In this document: in pieces, positions 40,689 to 48,598 of the stretch
How positions within the stretch are numbered: the first letter of the stretch is position 1
How the letters are laid out: each line of letters begins with the position of its first letter
NCBI RefSeq assembly: GCF_024054535.1
Contig: NZ_JAMXLV010000011.1
Location: 1 to 48,598, forward strand
Direction: 5' to 3'
Length of the DNA stretch: 48,598 bases
Source: Thermococcus alcaliphilus
Lineage (GTDB): Archaea; Methanobacteriota_B; Thermococci; Thermococcales; Thermococcaceae
The notes under the pieces: model-generated
The model's database searches: none
What the model saw: only the letters and a program-made list of their open reading frames with translations
Told to the model about the DNA's origin: nothing
Made by a program: the position numbers and the translations under genes

Positions 40689-42068
40689 ATGATGGAGTTC
40701 CTCAAGGACTTCCAGAAGATGGGCATCTACCTGGCCTACAACGTGAACGTTGACGCGATAGTATATTTGAACGAAAAGCACATAGAGAGCCTCATAAAGG
40801 AATTTGGAGCAGAAAACATCAAAAAAAGAATCGATGAGTATCCGAGAGAGATAAACGAGCCTTTAGACTTTGTTGCGAGATTAATACACGCCCTCAAGAC
40901 TGGAAAACCCCAAGCCGTGCCTTTGGTAAGTTATGAGGTCGATAAGTGGTTCAATTCTCGATTTAAATACGATTTTGAAAGAATTGGGGGGCAGGTAGGG
41001 ATAATAGCGAACCTTCTTGCCAACTTGGACTTTAATAAAGTGATTGCATATTCCCCTCTTCTTGGAAGAAAACAGGCTGAAATGTTCGTAAATAGGGATA
41101 ACCTCCTTTATCCGGTTGTTGAGAATGGAAAACTTGTCCTAAAGAAGCCCTTGGAAGCTTACAGGGAGGATGATCCAGTAAAAATCAATAGAATTTTTGA
41201 GTTTAGAGCAGGCACAAAATTCAAACTTGGGGATGAAACTATTGAAGTTCCCTATTCTGGAAGGTTTATAGTTGCCTGCAGATTTGAAGATTTTGCTAGA
41301 ATTGAAACTTCCCCAGAACTTAAGCCTTATCTACCGGAAATAGGAGAGATGGTCGATGGAGCTATTCTCTCAGGTTATCAGGGGCTAAGAAGATATTACA
41401 GTGACGGAAAGGACGCAAACTACTATCTAAGGAAGGCTAAAGAAGACATAAAACTGCTAAAGAAGAAAAAGGACATAAAGATCCACGTGGAATTTGCTTC
41501 CATTCAAGATAGAGAGCTCAGGAAGAAGGTAATCTACAACATATTTCCCCTCGTTGACAGTGTGGGAATGGACGAAGCTGAGATAGCGCATATATTAAGT
41601 GTTCTCGGATATAGAGAATTAAGCGACAGAATTTTCACATACAATAGAATTGAGGACGCTGTTTTAGGGGCCAAAATTCTCCTTGATGAACTAAATCTTG
41701 AAATTCTTCAAGTGCACACGATTTACTACCTGATGTACATCACCCACAATGACAATCCGCTCACCGAGGAAGAGCTAATGAAGTCCTTGGAGGTGGGAAC
41801 AACCCTTGCAGCTACGAGGGCATTTCTTGGAGACATCAAAAGGCCGGAAGATGTTAAGGTTGGCTTGAACATTCCATTCAACGAAAAAGGAGAATACGTA
41901 AAGCTGAGATTTGAAGAAGCAAAAGCCAAAATGAGAACAAGGGAATACAAGATAGTTATTATCCCCACAAGGCTTGTCAGAAATCCCGTATCCACGGTAG
42001 GGTTAGGGGACACGATATCCGCTGGAGCTTTTGCAAGCTATTTAAGCCTTTTGAGAAGAAAGGAGTAG
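40689..42068 (+). CDS. pfkC: ADP-dependent 6-phosphofructokinase
   Basis: The 459-residue enzyme phosphorylates fructose 6-phosphate with ADP in the modified Embden-Meyerhof pathway of Thermococcales. GIYLAYNVNVDAIVYLNEKH and RIGGQVGIIANLLANLD are in the N-terminal part, IHVEFASIQDRELRKKV in the middle, and NPVSTVGLGDTISAGAF holds the catalytic Asp. The sequence fits the phosphofructokinase branch of the family and not ADP-glucokinase (for example EYPREINEPLDFVARLIHAL). Two ATG codons (40689, 40692) are possible after GAGGGTGATAAC. The TGM at the start indicates control by TrmBL1. Confidence 0.95.
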   Translation: MMEFLKDFQKMGIYLAYNVNVDAIVYLNEKHIESLIKEFGAENIKKRIDEYPREINEPLDFVARLIHALKTGKPQAVPLVSYEVDKWFNSRFKYDFERIGGQVGIIANLLANLDFNKVIAYSPLLGRKQAEMFVNRDNLLYPVVENGKLVLKKPLEAYREDDPVKINRIFEFRAGTKFKLGDETIEVPYSGRFIVACRFEDFARIETSPELKPYLPEIGEMVDGAILSGYQGLRRYYSDGKDANYYLRKAKEDIKLLKKKKDIKIHVEFASIQDRELRKKVIYNIFPLVDSVGMDEAEIAHILSVLGYRELSDRIFTYNRIEDAVLGAKILLDELNLEILQVHTIYYLMYITHNDNPLTEEELMKSLEVGTTLAATRAFLGDIKRPEDVKVGLNIPFNEKGEYVKLRFEEAKAKMRTREYKIVIIPTRLVRNPVSTVGLGDTISAGAFASYLSLLRRKE

Positions 42069-42071
42069 AAA

Positions 42072-42908
42072 CTACTCTTTCATTATCTCATCAACAAGCT
42101 TTGCTTTTTCCTGCGCTTTCTTTAGGTGTTCCACCGTGACTTTTGTGTATATCTGCGTTGTTGATAGGTTTGAATGACCAAGAATTTCTTGGATAACCCT
42201 TATGTCCACTCCTTTTTCCAGCATATGAGTTGCAAAACTGTGGCGGAGCATGTGTGGAGTCACCTTCACTCCCGCTTTGCTTCCATACTTTTTTAGGAGA
42301 TACCAAACTGTCTTTGGAGAAATCTTGTCCTTCTTCGCTCTTCTAACTTCAACAAAGAGGTATTCACTCCCGTCTTCCCTTGTTTTTAGGTAATCCTCAA
42401 TTTCCTTTAAAAGGAAGTCTGGTATAGGTACAATTCTATCTTTAGCCCCCTTGCCACCTCTTACGATTAAAATCCCTCGTTTGAAGTCCACATCCTCTAT
42501 TTTAAGATTGCACACTTCGCTTACCCGTAATCCAGTTCCATAAAGCAGCAGAATTATAAGCCTATCCCTCTTTCTTGTGGGTGGAACGGCCTTTATGAGC
42601 TTCTTCACGTCTTCTCTTGTTAGGCTCTTTGGCAAGCTCCGGGGTACTTTTGGGGATTTCAATCGCTCCGCTTCTTCTTCCAACCCCTCAAACCTAAAGT
42701 ACGCCTTTAGTGCTTGAACCACAAGGTTGAGGCTTTTGTTTGAGTACCCGTTTTGTTTAAGTTTTGCCAAGAACCGGAGTGCAGAGCGGTAGCTCGGAGT
42801 TCTAGTCTCTTTTAAGAAGCGGTCTACATAGTAGGTGTACATTCTGATGGTCTGGGGACTTTTTCCCTCGAGTTCAAGATACGTTTTGAATTCTTCTATA
42901 ACGTCCAT
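42072..42908 (-). CDS. xerA: XerA-type tyrosine recombinase
   Basis: The 278-residue protein has a SAM-like N-terminal domain (1-90) and a full catalytic domain: Arg128 in [10 protein letters not shown], Lys153 in GGKGAKDR, His219 and Arg222 in [12 protein letters not shown], His245 in LGHSN and Tyr254 in TQIYTKV. Archaeal XerA resolves chromosome dimers at dif. There are no phage or integron genes nearby. A TATA element (TTTAAAATTTATT) lies about 15-25 bases before the ATG at 42908, suggesting a short or absent leader. It is convergent with pfkC. Confidence 0.92.
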   Translation of the reverse strand: MDVIEEFKTYLELEGKSPQTIRMYTYYVDRFLKETRTPSYRSALRFLAKLKQNGYSNKSLNLVVQALKAYFRFEGLEEEAERLKSPKVPRSLPKSLTREDVKKLIKAVPPTRKRDRLIILLLYGTGLRVSEVCNLKIEDVDFKRGILIVRGGKGAKDRIVPIPDFLLKEIEDYLKTREDGSEYLFVEVRRAKKDKISPKTVWYLLKKYGSKAGVKVTPHMLRHSFATHMLEKGVDIRVIQEILGHSNLSTTQIYTKVTVEHLKKAQEKAKLVDEIMKE

Positions 42909-42936
42909 ACAAACCACAAAAATAAATTTTAAAGGT

Positions 42937-43779
42937 TCAGAAGTTCTCGAATTCAGCTATGGGTTCCTCTAATTTTTCTGTAGTTTCTTCCTTTTCTTCA
43001 GCTTTCTCCTCTTTGCTTTCTGCTATGCTAAGGCTTAAGTGGACTATTCTAAGTAGCTCGATTACTAGGTCTTCATCATCTGAATATATGTACCCCTGCC
43101 CGACAATGATTTTTCCGCCAAGGTTGAGTTTCTCAACTGCCTCTGCTATGTATTTCTCCTCTGGAGGCTCTGTCTCTCCAAAGAGCTCTTTCCATATCTC
43201 ACTTATCTTAAAAACATTGGCTCTTTTCTTTAAGGATTCTTTCAGTTTGTTGTTCTCCTCAACCAGTTTGCTGTATTCCTCAAGGAGCTCTCCATACTTG
43301 CCCTCAAGTTCTTGGTAGTCATTTTTGAGCTTCTCGTTTTCCTGCATAAGCATCTCATATTTTCCTTTTAGGTCAAGAAGCTGATTTCTCAGTGCCATAT
43401 ATTCCGGTAAAATCTGGAGACTCTTTAGGCCTGCTCTTACGAGTGTGTTTTTGATTTCCTTTCTCACAAGTTCTACGTCTATGTGCTCCAAATCATGTCC
43501 CAGAGGTATTTTCATTCTCTCTACATGCCCAACTAGTTCGCTGAGCTCTCTAAACATTCTCTCTGCCAGTTCTCGTCCAACTCTATCTGCATCGGTAGCT
43601 ATTATTAGTAAATCCGCCCCCGCTGCAGCACTTTTAGCTATTTCCAGATTCGTTGTTGGAATTATTGCAGAGATTGTTATGTTGTACTCACTACCAAGAG
43701 CCAAGCCTTGAAGGGCCTTGCTTACAACTTCTACATCACTTGCTCCTTCCACCAAAATTCTAACATCAACAATAGTCAT
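42937..43779 (-). CDS. Toprim-domain protein with coiled coil
   Basis: The 280-residue protein has an N-terminal Toprim domain (1-95): [20 protein letters not shown] with the catalytic Glu, and [20 protein letters not shown] with the D-x-D. A long coiled coil (about 120-190) follows, with heptads such as [20 protein letters not shown] small domain (200-255) and an acidic Glu/Lys-rich tail end it. Toprim proteins bind Mg2+ and act on DNA or RNA ends. Its own target is unknown. GGAGGTG precedes the ATG at 43779 and is partly inside a hairpin. It is followed by xerA after 28 bases. Confidence 0.82.
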   Translation of the reverse strand: MTIVDVRILVEGASDVEVVSKALQGLALGSEYNITISAIIPTTNLEIAKSAAAGADLLIIATDADRVGRELAERMFRELSELVGHVERMKIPLGHDLEHIDVELVRKEIKNTLVRAGLKSLQILPEYMALRNQLLDLKGKYEMLMQENEKLKNDYQELEGKYGELLEEYSKLVEENNKLKESLKKRANVFKISEIWKELFGETEPPEEKYIAEAVEKLNLGGKIIVGQGYIYSDDEDLVIELLRIVHLSLSIAESKEEKAEEKEETTEKLEEPIAEFENF

Positions 43780-43783
43780 TCCC

Positions 43784-43802
43784 AACACCTCCGCGGGGTG
43801 TT
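43784..43802 (-). promoter_or_regulatory. Hairpin covering the ribosome binding site of the Toprim gene
   Basis: On the mRNA, AACACC-CCGCGGA-GGTGTT forms a 6-bp stem with a 7-base loop. The ribosome binding site GGAGGTG overlaps the loop and right arm. Two TATA-like boxes lie upstream (CTATAAAAG near 43811-43820 and TTTATAAC near 43829-43836). Only transcripts starting from the farther one would contain the whole hairpin. Confidence 0.35.
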
Positions 43803-43845
43803 ACCCCCGAGCTTTTATAGGGTAAGCGTTATAAAAGCCTTTGGG

Positions 43846-44538
43846 CTACACCTCAACTACAAGATCCTCGTTTTCTAGAATTACTTCCCCGTTAGGGAGG
43901 AGGCTTATCGATATTCCTCTAATCTCTACTCCCTTTTTCTTTGCTTCTTTTAACAACTCGGCAATTTTTGGGTCGCCTTTGATGTAGGGTTTGAACCTTC
44001 TAACTCCCGGCAAAGCGCCTATAAAGATTATCATTGCCCTTTTGCCGTTTTCCCTCAAGCGTATCAGCTCTTTTATATGCTTCTGCCCCCTCACACTCGG
44101 ACAATCTGGGTACATTGCGTAATCTCCCTCTCTCAAAACGGCACTTTTCATTTCCACCCAGATCTCTTCCCCGTTGCACTCCAAGAGGTAGTCAAGTCGA
44201 GAGTTGCCGATTCTAACTTCCCTCCTTTTGATCCTACATCCTTTAAGCCACCTGATCAGTCCCAGCTCAACAGCCCTTTCAAAGGCTCTTGCCTGAGTTC
44301 TTGTGTCTATAATTGCTCCTCTCCCATTTTTTTCGAGAAATCCAATCAGAACAAACTCTGTTTTCCCTCCTTGTTTGGGAATGCAAAATGCTTTCTTTCC
44401 TTTAATCATGAACTCTTCTAATCTGCCGGTATTCGTTATCAACGCCTTTTTGAGTTCTCCATTAACCTCTACCAATCCTACAAATCTGTTCAGTCTCCTT
44501 ATAAACGTGCACTCGATTATCGGAAGTTTTAGCAACAC
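43846..44538 (-). CDS. sfsA: SfsA family nuclease-like protein
   Basis: The 230-residue protein has an N-terminal OB-like part (FIRRLNRFVGLVEVNGELKK, LITNTGRLEEFM) and a restriction-endonuclease-like core with SRLDYLLECNGEEIWVEMKS and FIGALPGVRRFKPYIKGDPK. The D...E-x-K residues of a PD-(D/E)xK site are visible. SfsA proteins bind nucleic acid, and nuclease activity has been reported for the family. The start is GTG, preceded by GGGGAGC. It shares a short divergent promoter region with the TET aminopeptidase. Confidence 0.9.
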   Translation of the reverse strand: MLLKLPIIECTFIRRLNRFVGLVEVNGELKKALITNTGRLEEFMIKGKKAFCIPKQGGKTEFVLIGFLEKNGRGAIIDTRTQARAFERAVELGLIRWLKGCRIKRREVRIGNSRLDYLLECNGEEIWVEMKSAVLREGDYAMYPDCPSVRGQKHIKELIRLRENGKRAMIIFIGALPGVRRFKPYIKGDPKIAELLKEAKKKGVEIRGISISLLPNGEVILENEDLVVEV

Positions 44539-44595
44539 GCCGCTCCCCAGTTGATTATTGACCTAAAACCTTAAATATTACCCGTCCTACATTAA

Positions 44596-45669
<1,074 letters not shown>

Positions 45670-45750
45670 GTGAAAAGTTTTCAGAATTTCTTTGGCATCT
45701 TTATTTTTTGTGTTTTAACAATAATAAAAGAAAAAGAGCGCAGCCGGAGA

Positions 45751-48597
45751 CTAACTTTTTTCTAACTCATTTATGGCTTTTTCTAAGAGTTTTATGGCTT
45801 TTGATAGGTTAACGTATGCTAGTCTAAATGGTCTCAACTGTTTGGGACTGAATTTCTGTAAGGGGTGTCCAATTTTCATGCCCTCTTCATAGTACTTGTC
45901 TGCAGTCTCAATGTAATTCATTGCTTGGCTTAATGTTTCATTATCAACTCCCATATCTACAGCAGTCGCATACAGCTGGTCAAATTTAGGCCTCTGAATC
46001 TTATACATAAGCCAGAACATGACAATTGGGTTCCTTCCTTTAGCTTTTTCTCTTCCTCCATTGAGTTCGGGCTTTACAACTTTGAATGTGATTGTTGCTT
46101 CACTGTATTCTCCGCCCAAGTTCACTGCTCTCACATATACAGTATACTCGCCTTCGGGCAGGTCATAGAACGTATATTCAGTATTACCGGTCTTTATCCA
46201 CGGGCCATCATTGAGTTTAACCTCATAATGATCAATGCCTAACTCATCCTCAGCCGTCCATTTTACTGTAACATTTGCGGTAGTGTTGGTATAGAATTCT
46301 GCCCCATCCTCTGGGGAGAGTATTGTCAGTACGGGCTTGCTTACCCCACCAAGAGCGTAGACGCTGAAGTGATTAACAACCGCCCACACGTAGTTCTCCA
46401 CAGTATTAACGCCAGCATCGTACACGAACGGCCCGTTGGGAATCGTTTTGTTCACGTAATCGGCAACTCTAATCCAGGCGCTTCCATTCCAGTAGTAGAG
46501 GCTCAGCGTGCTCTCGTCAATAGTGCCAAGTTCGGCCTCATCGTACTTTATCTTTAGAGTGTATTTCTCCACTACATCTTCAGCGGTCGTGTTCTCGTTT
46601 GCTGTGGTTACGTCAACTACCACATATTTTATCGGAGCTACGGCTTGTGTCTCGTTATCAGTCGTGTTGCTCACTACTGGAGCAACGGCAAGGCTACTAG
46701 CGTTCTCCTGTATGATTTCTTCTTCGTTTGTCGTTACTGTAGCGTTAATGATGATCTGCGTCTCATTCGAAACTGCAGTCTCGTTAACGTCAATACCAAG
46801 TTCTAAATCCTCTTCCTGGACAGTCACGTTGCTTGTAGTTTCATTCACTGTAACGGTTTCAACGATGGTCTTCTTTCCGTAGAATTCCATTGAAACTTCG
46901 TTAACATTGCCCCACTTGTCCACTGCCCTAACAGTTGCAGTGTAAGTGCCAGTGTCGAGAACTGTGTACTCGTAGGAGTAAACGCCCAATGATGGGTCAA
47001 AGGTTTCCGTGATTGTAGTTCCGTTAGGTTGGTCTATTATAAGGCTGACTTCTGTTACCTCGCTCTCATCAGCGACTGCCCAGGAGATTGTTGTTGTATT
47101 GCCCACCTCCACCGTAGTTGGGTTAATTTCGAAGTTAAGCACTGTTGGTGGGTTGTAATCTCCAAGGCCAATCATCTGCTTAATTTCATCTATTGTGAAG
47201 GGATAAGTTGGATCTCTAAAGGCTCTAAGCTCGATAACTATGGAGTCAGGATCATAATAGTCTAAATAAAATGGACCATTGCTTATTACCGCATGTCCCT
47301 TGCTGTTGATCCAGTCAATTATCTTGGTGTAGCCCTCGCTTGGGTCGCTTACATCATCGGCAATTGCGGATGGAACGGCATTCTTAGCCTTCAAGGCCTC
47401 AAGAACCTTCTTCAAGTCGGCAACGTGGTCCTTCACGAGAAGGTCGAGTTGTGCGACACCTTCTGCTTCTTCGCTGAAGGAGTATTTCTGTGATGCGCCG
47501 TATTCGTCTCCCTTGGCAACGAGTTCGCTTTCTGCATAGAGGAGTTGCCATGGTTGTGAAGCCCAGAAGACGTTCATGTTAGCTGTAACGTCATCAGCAA
47601 CTGGGTGTGTTAGGTCAGTATAAACAACGTAGGTGTCCTCGTCAACCCACTCAATACCCTTGATCTTTGCAAGGCTCTCTGCGGCAGATGCAAGCTTGTC
47701 ATCGTAGTATGGATCATTATCACCATCCTTGGTTGACCACTCCCAGGTGAAGGCAGCGGCATACTTAACGTCGGCCATTGTCATTGGATGACCATCATGC
47801 CAGTTGCTGAGTTTGCAGTTGTAAATTATTCTCGCCTTGACGGGCTCTCCAGCATGAGCGGCAACCCACTGGTCAATAGTTGAGTTGTAAATAACAGCAT
47901 CACTTGGCACTGTAATATTGCCCCTTTCGACAGTGTAATCACACCTAACCGGAATATATGTTCCAGTTGTCAAATCAGTATACATGGGGGAGTCGTAAAT
48001 TACTCTCCAAACTACTGCACTGTAAACGTCGCTAATACCACCGATTGGATTAAAAGCATCCATAAAGAGTGTATTCTGGGAAGAATATTCAGCAACTCTT
48101 AGTACTTTGTCTGGGGTTTCTGCTGTGATTAGGCTCCATCTTGTCCACAATCCTGAGGAAACATCTGCAGCAATGTTAAGGACTCTCTCTTTGTTAGTTG
48201 CAAAGAATTCTTGAACTTCTGTAAGGAATACTTTTTGTGAGTCCCTTACACCTAAAGCCATTGAAATCTTCTGGAGGTCCCAGTACTGGTCAACGTTACC
48301 TTCCTCCATCTCGTAAGTCTTGCCGTTAAACTCAATGCTACCAAAGACAAGAATCTTGGTAATCTCCTCTACAGTCATGTTGTACAGTTCACTCAGCTTT
48401 TCTGTTGTATTGTAGTACTTCAATTGTAGTGAGGCTATTGCAGATTCTGGACCGCCGAGCTCGTCAACAAGTTCTTTTACTGTTATTAATTCTTCCTCTG
48501 GAACTTCCCATCCAACTGCTGATGGAAGCCATCCGTACCAGCTGGCATACCACCATGCTGTATAATCATCTGGCCACTTGACGTTTACTGTTGAAAC
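45751..48597 (-). CDS. Solute-binding protein (SBP family 5) fused to surface modules; 5' end outside window
   Basis: The frame stays open to the window end (58 more codons before 48424), so the start and signal peptide are missing. The first part is an ABC-transporter binding protein for peptides or sugars of family 5: NWHDGHPMTMADVKYAAAF and ISNGPFYLDYYDPDSIVIEL. An Ig-like domain (FEINPTTVEVGNTTTISWAV), a Thr/Asn-rich linker, a module with GSAWIRVADYVNKTIP and NYVWAVVNHFSVYALG, another Ig-like domain and a C-terminal helical domain follow. There is no C-terminal anchor. The late modules repeat those of the 30859-34551 protein. Transporter permeases would be expected just outside the window or elsewhere. 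Confidence 0.82.
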   Translation of the reverse strand, partial: VSTVNVKWPDDYTAWWYASWYGWLPSAVGWEVPEEELITVKELVDELGGPESAIASLQLKYYNTTEKLSELYNMTVEEITKILVFGSIEFNGKTYEMEEGNVDQYWDLQKISMALGVRDSQKVFLTEVQEFFATNKERVLNIAADVSSGLWTRWSLITAETPDKVLRVAEYSSQNTLFMDAFNPIGGISDVYSAVVWRVIYDSPMYTDLTTGTYIPVRCDYTVERGNITVPSDAVIYNSTIDQWVAAHAGEPVKARIIYNCKLSNWHDGHPMTMADVKYAAAFTWEWSTKDGDNDPYYDDKLASAAESLAKIKGIEWVDEDTYVVYTDLTHPVADDVTANMNVFWASQPWQLLYAESELVAKGDEYGASQKYSFSEEAEGVAQLDLLVKDHVADLKKVLEALKAKNAVPSAIADDVSDPSEGYTKIIDWINSKGHAVISNGPFYLDYYDPDSIVIELRAFRDPTYPFTIDEIKQMIGLGDYNPPTVLNFEINPTTVEVGNTTTISWAVADESEVTEVSLIIDQPNGTTITETFDPSLGVYSYEYTVLDTGTYTATVRAVDKWGNVNEVSMEFYGKKTIVETVTVNETTSNVTVQEEDLELGIDVNETAVSNETQIIINATVTTNEEEIIQENASSLAVAPVVSNTTDNETQAVAPIKYVVVDVTTANENTTAEDVVEKYTLKIKYDEAELGTIDESTLSLYYWNGSAWIRVADYVNKTIPNGPFVYDAGVNTVENYVWAVVNHFSVYALGGVSKPVLTILSPEDGAEFYTNTTANVTVKWTAEDELGIDHYEVKLNDGPWIKTGNTEYTFYDLPEGEYTVYVRAVNLGGEYSEATITFKVVKPELNGGREKAKGRNPIVMFWLMYKIQRPKFDQLYATAVDMGVDNETLSQAMNYIETADKYYEEGMKIGHPLQKFSPKQLRPFRLAYVNLSKAIKLLEKAINELEKS

Positions 48598-48598
48598 C

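Noticed and set aside
42909-42936. dif site next to xerA
   Set aside because: The 28-base gap is A/T-rich promoter sequence without the two inverted 11-bp arms of an archaeal dif site; no dif-like sequence was found nearby.

Overview
The window reads as a chromosomal segment of a hyperthermophilic archaeon of the order Thermococcales, most likely Thermococcus with a fairly AT-rich genome. The support is an ADP-dependent phosphofructokinase carrying a Thermococcales glycolytic motif, a TET2-type M42 aminopeptidase, archaeal RNase J, isopentenyl phosphate kinase with type 2 IPP isomerase, archaeal TATA boxes, leaderless starts, and GGTGA/GGAGG ribosome binding sites. The genus is inferred from protein resemblance, not from a search.

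Layout. 1-5500: a cut IS-type transposase, an ArsR regulator with a MazG-like enzyme, a JAMM protease, a MobA-like protein and a complete biotin ECF importer (bioY divergent from ecfA-ecfT). 5501-11657: a surface-filament locus of two small DNA-binding proteins, three DUF1102/TasA-like secreted proteins, a SipW-type signal peptidase with an extra domain, a DUF1102-DUF11 protein and a DUF5305 membrane protein. 11687-16250: membrane proteins, an ABC ATPase gene broken by one in-frame TGA, and an M1-like peptidase followed by the remnant of a second copy. 16264-21288: a Ski2-like helicase with an Lrp-type regulator, and uraA-upp for uracil salvage. 21401-28221: cupin, SagB-like oxidoreductase, secreted Lon-like protease, an ion transporter flanked by two universal stress proteins, a small HTH/membrane/RAM cluster and tRNA-Thr(GGT). 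28302-39793: isoprenoid biosynthesis (mevalonate kinase, isopentenyl phosphate kinase, IPP isomerase 2, prenyl diphosphate synthase) with archaeal RNase J, interrupted by a 3.7-kb surface-protein gene and preceded by a MNT/HEPT toxin-antitoxin pair. 39889-48598: maleate isomerase/Asp-racemase-like protein, pfkC, XerA, a Toprim protein, SfsA, TET2 aminopeptidase and a large substrate-binding protein cut by the window end.

The best candidate for an under-described system is 5933-11657. Its pieces fit one machine: regulators, a major and a minor TasA-like subunit with matching secretion motifs, a third paralogue lacking the processed N-terminus, the cognate ER-type signal peptidase, and two larger membrane or surface proteins. 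Bacterial TasA/SipW fibres and the archaeal bundling pili of Pyrobaculum are the known comparisons; the composition seen here is richer. A second theme is a set of modules shared between two large surface proteins at 30859-34551 and 45751-48597.
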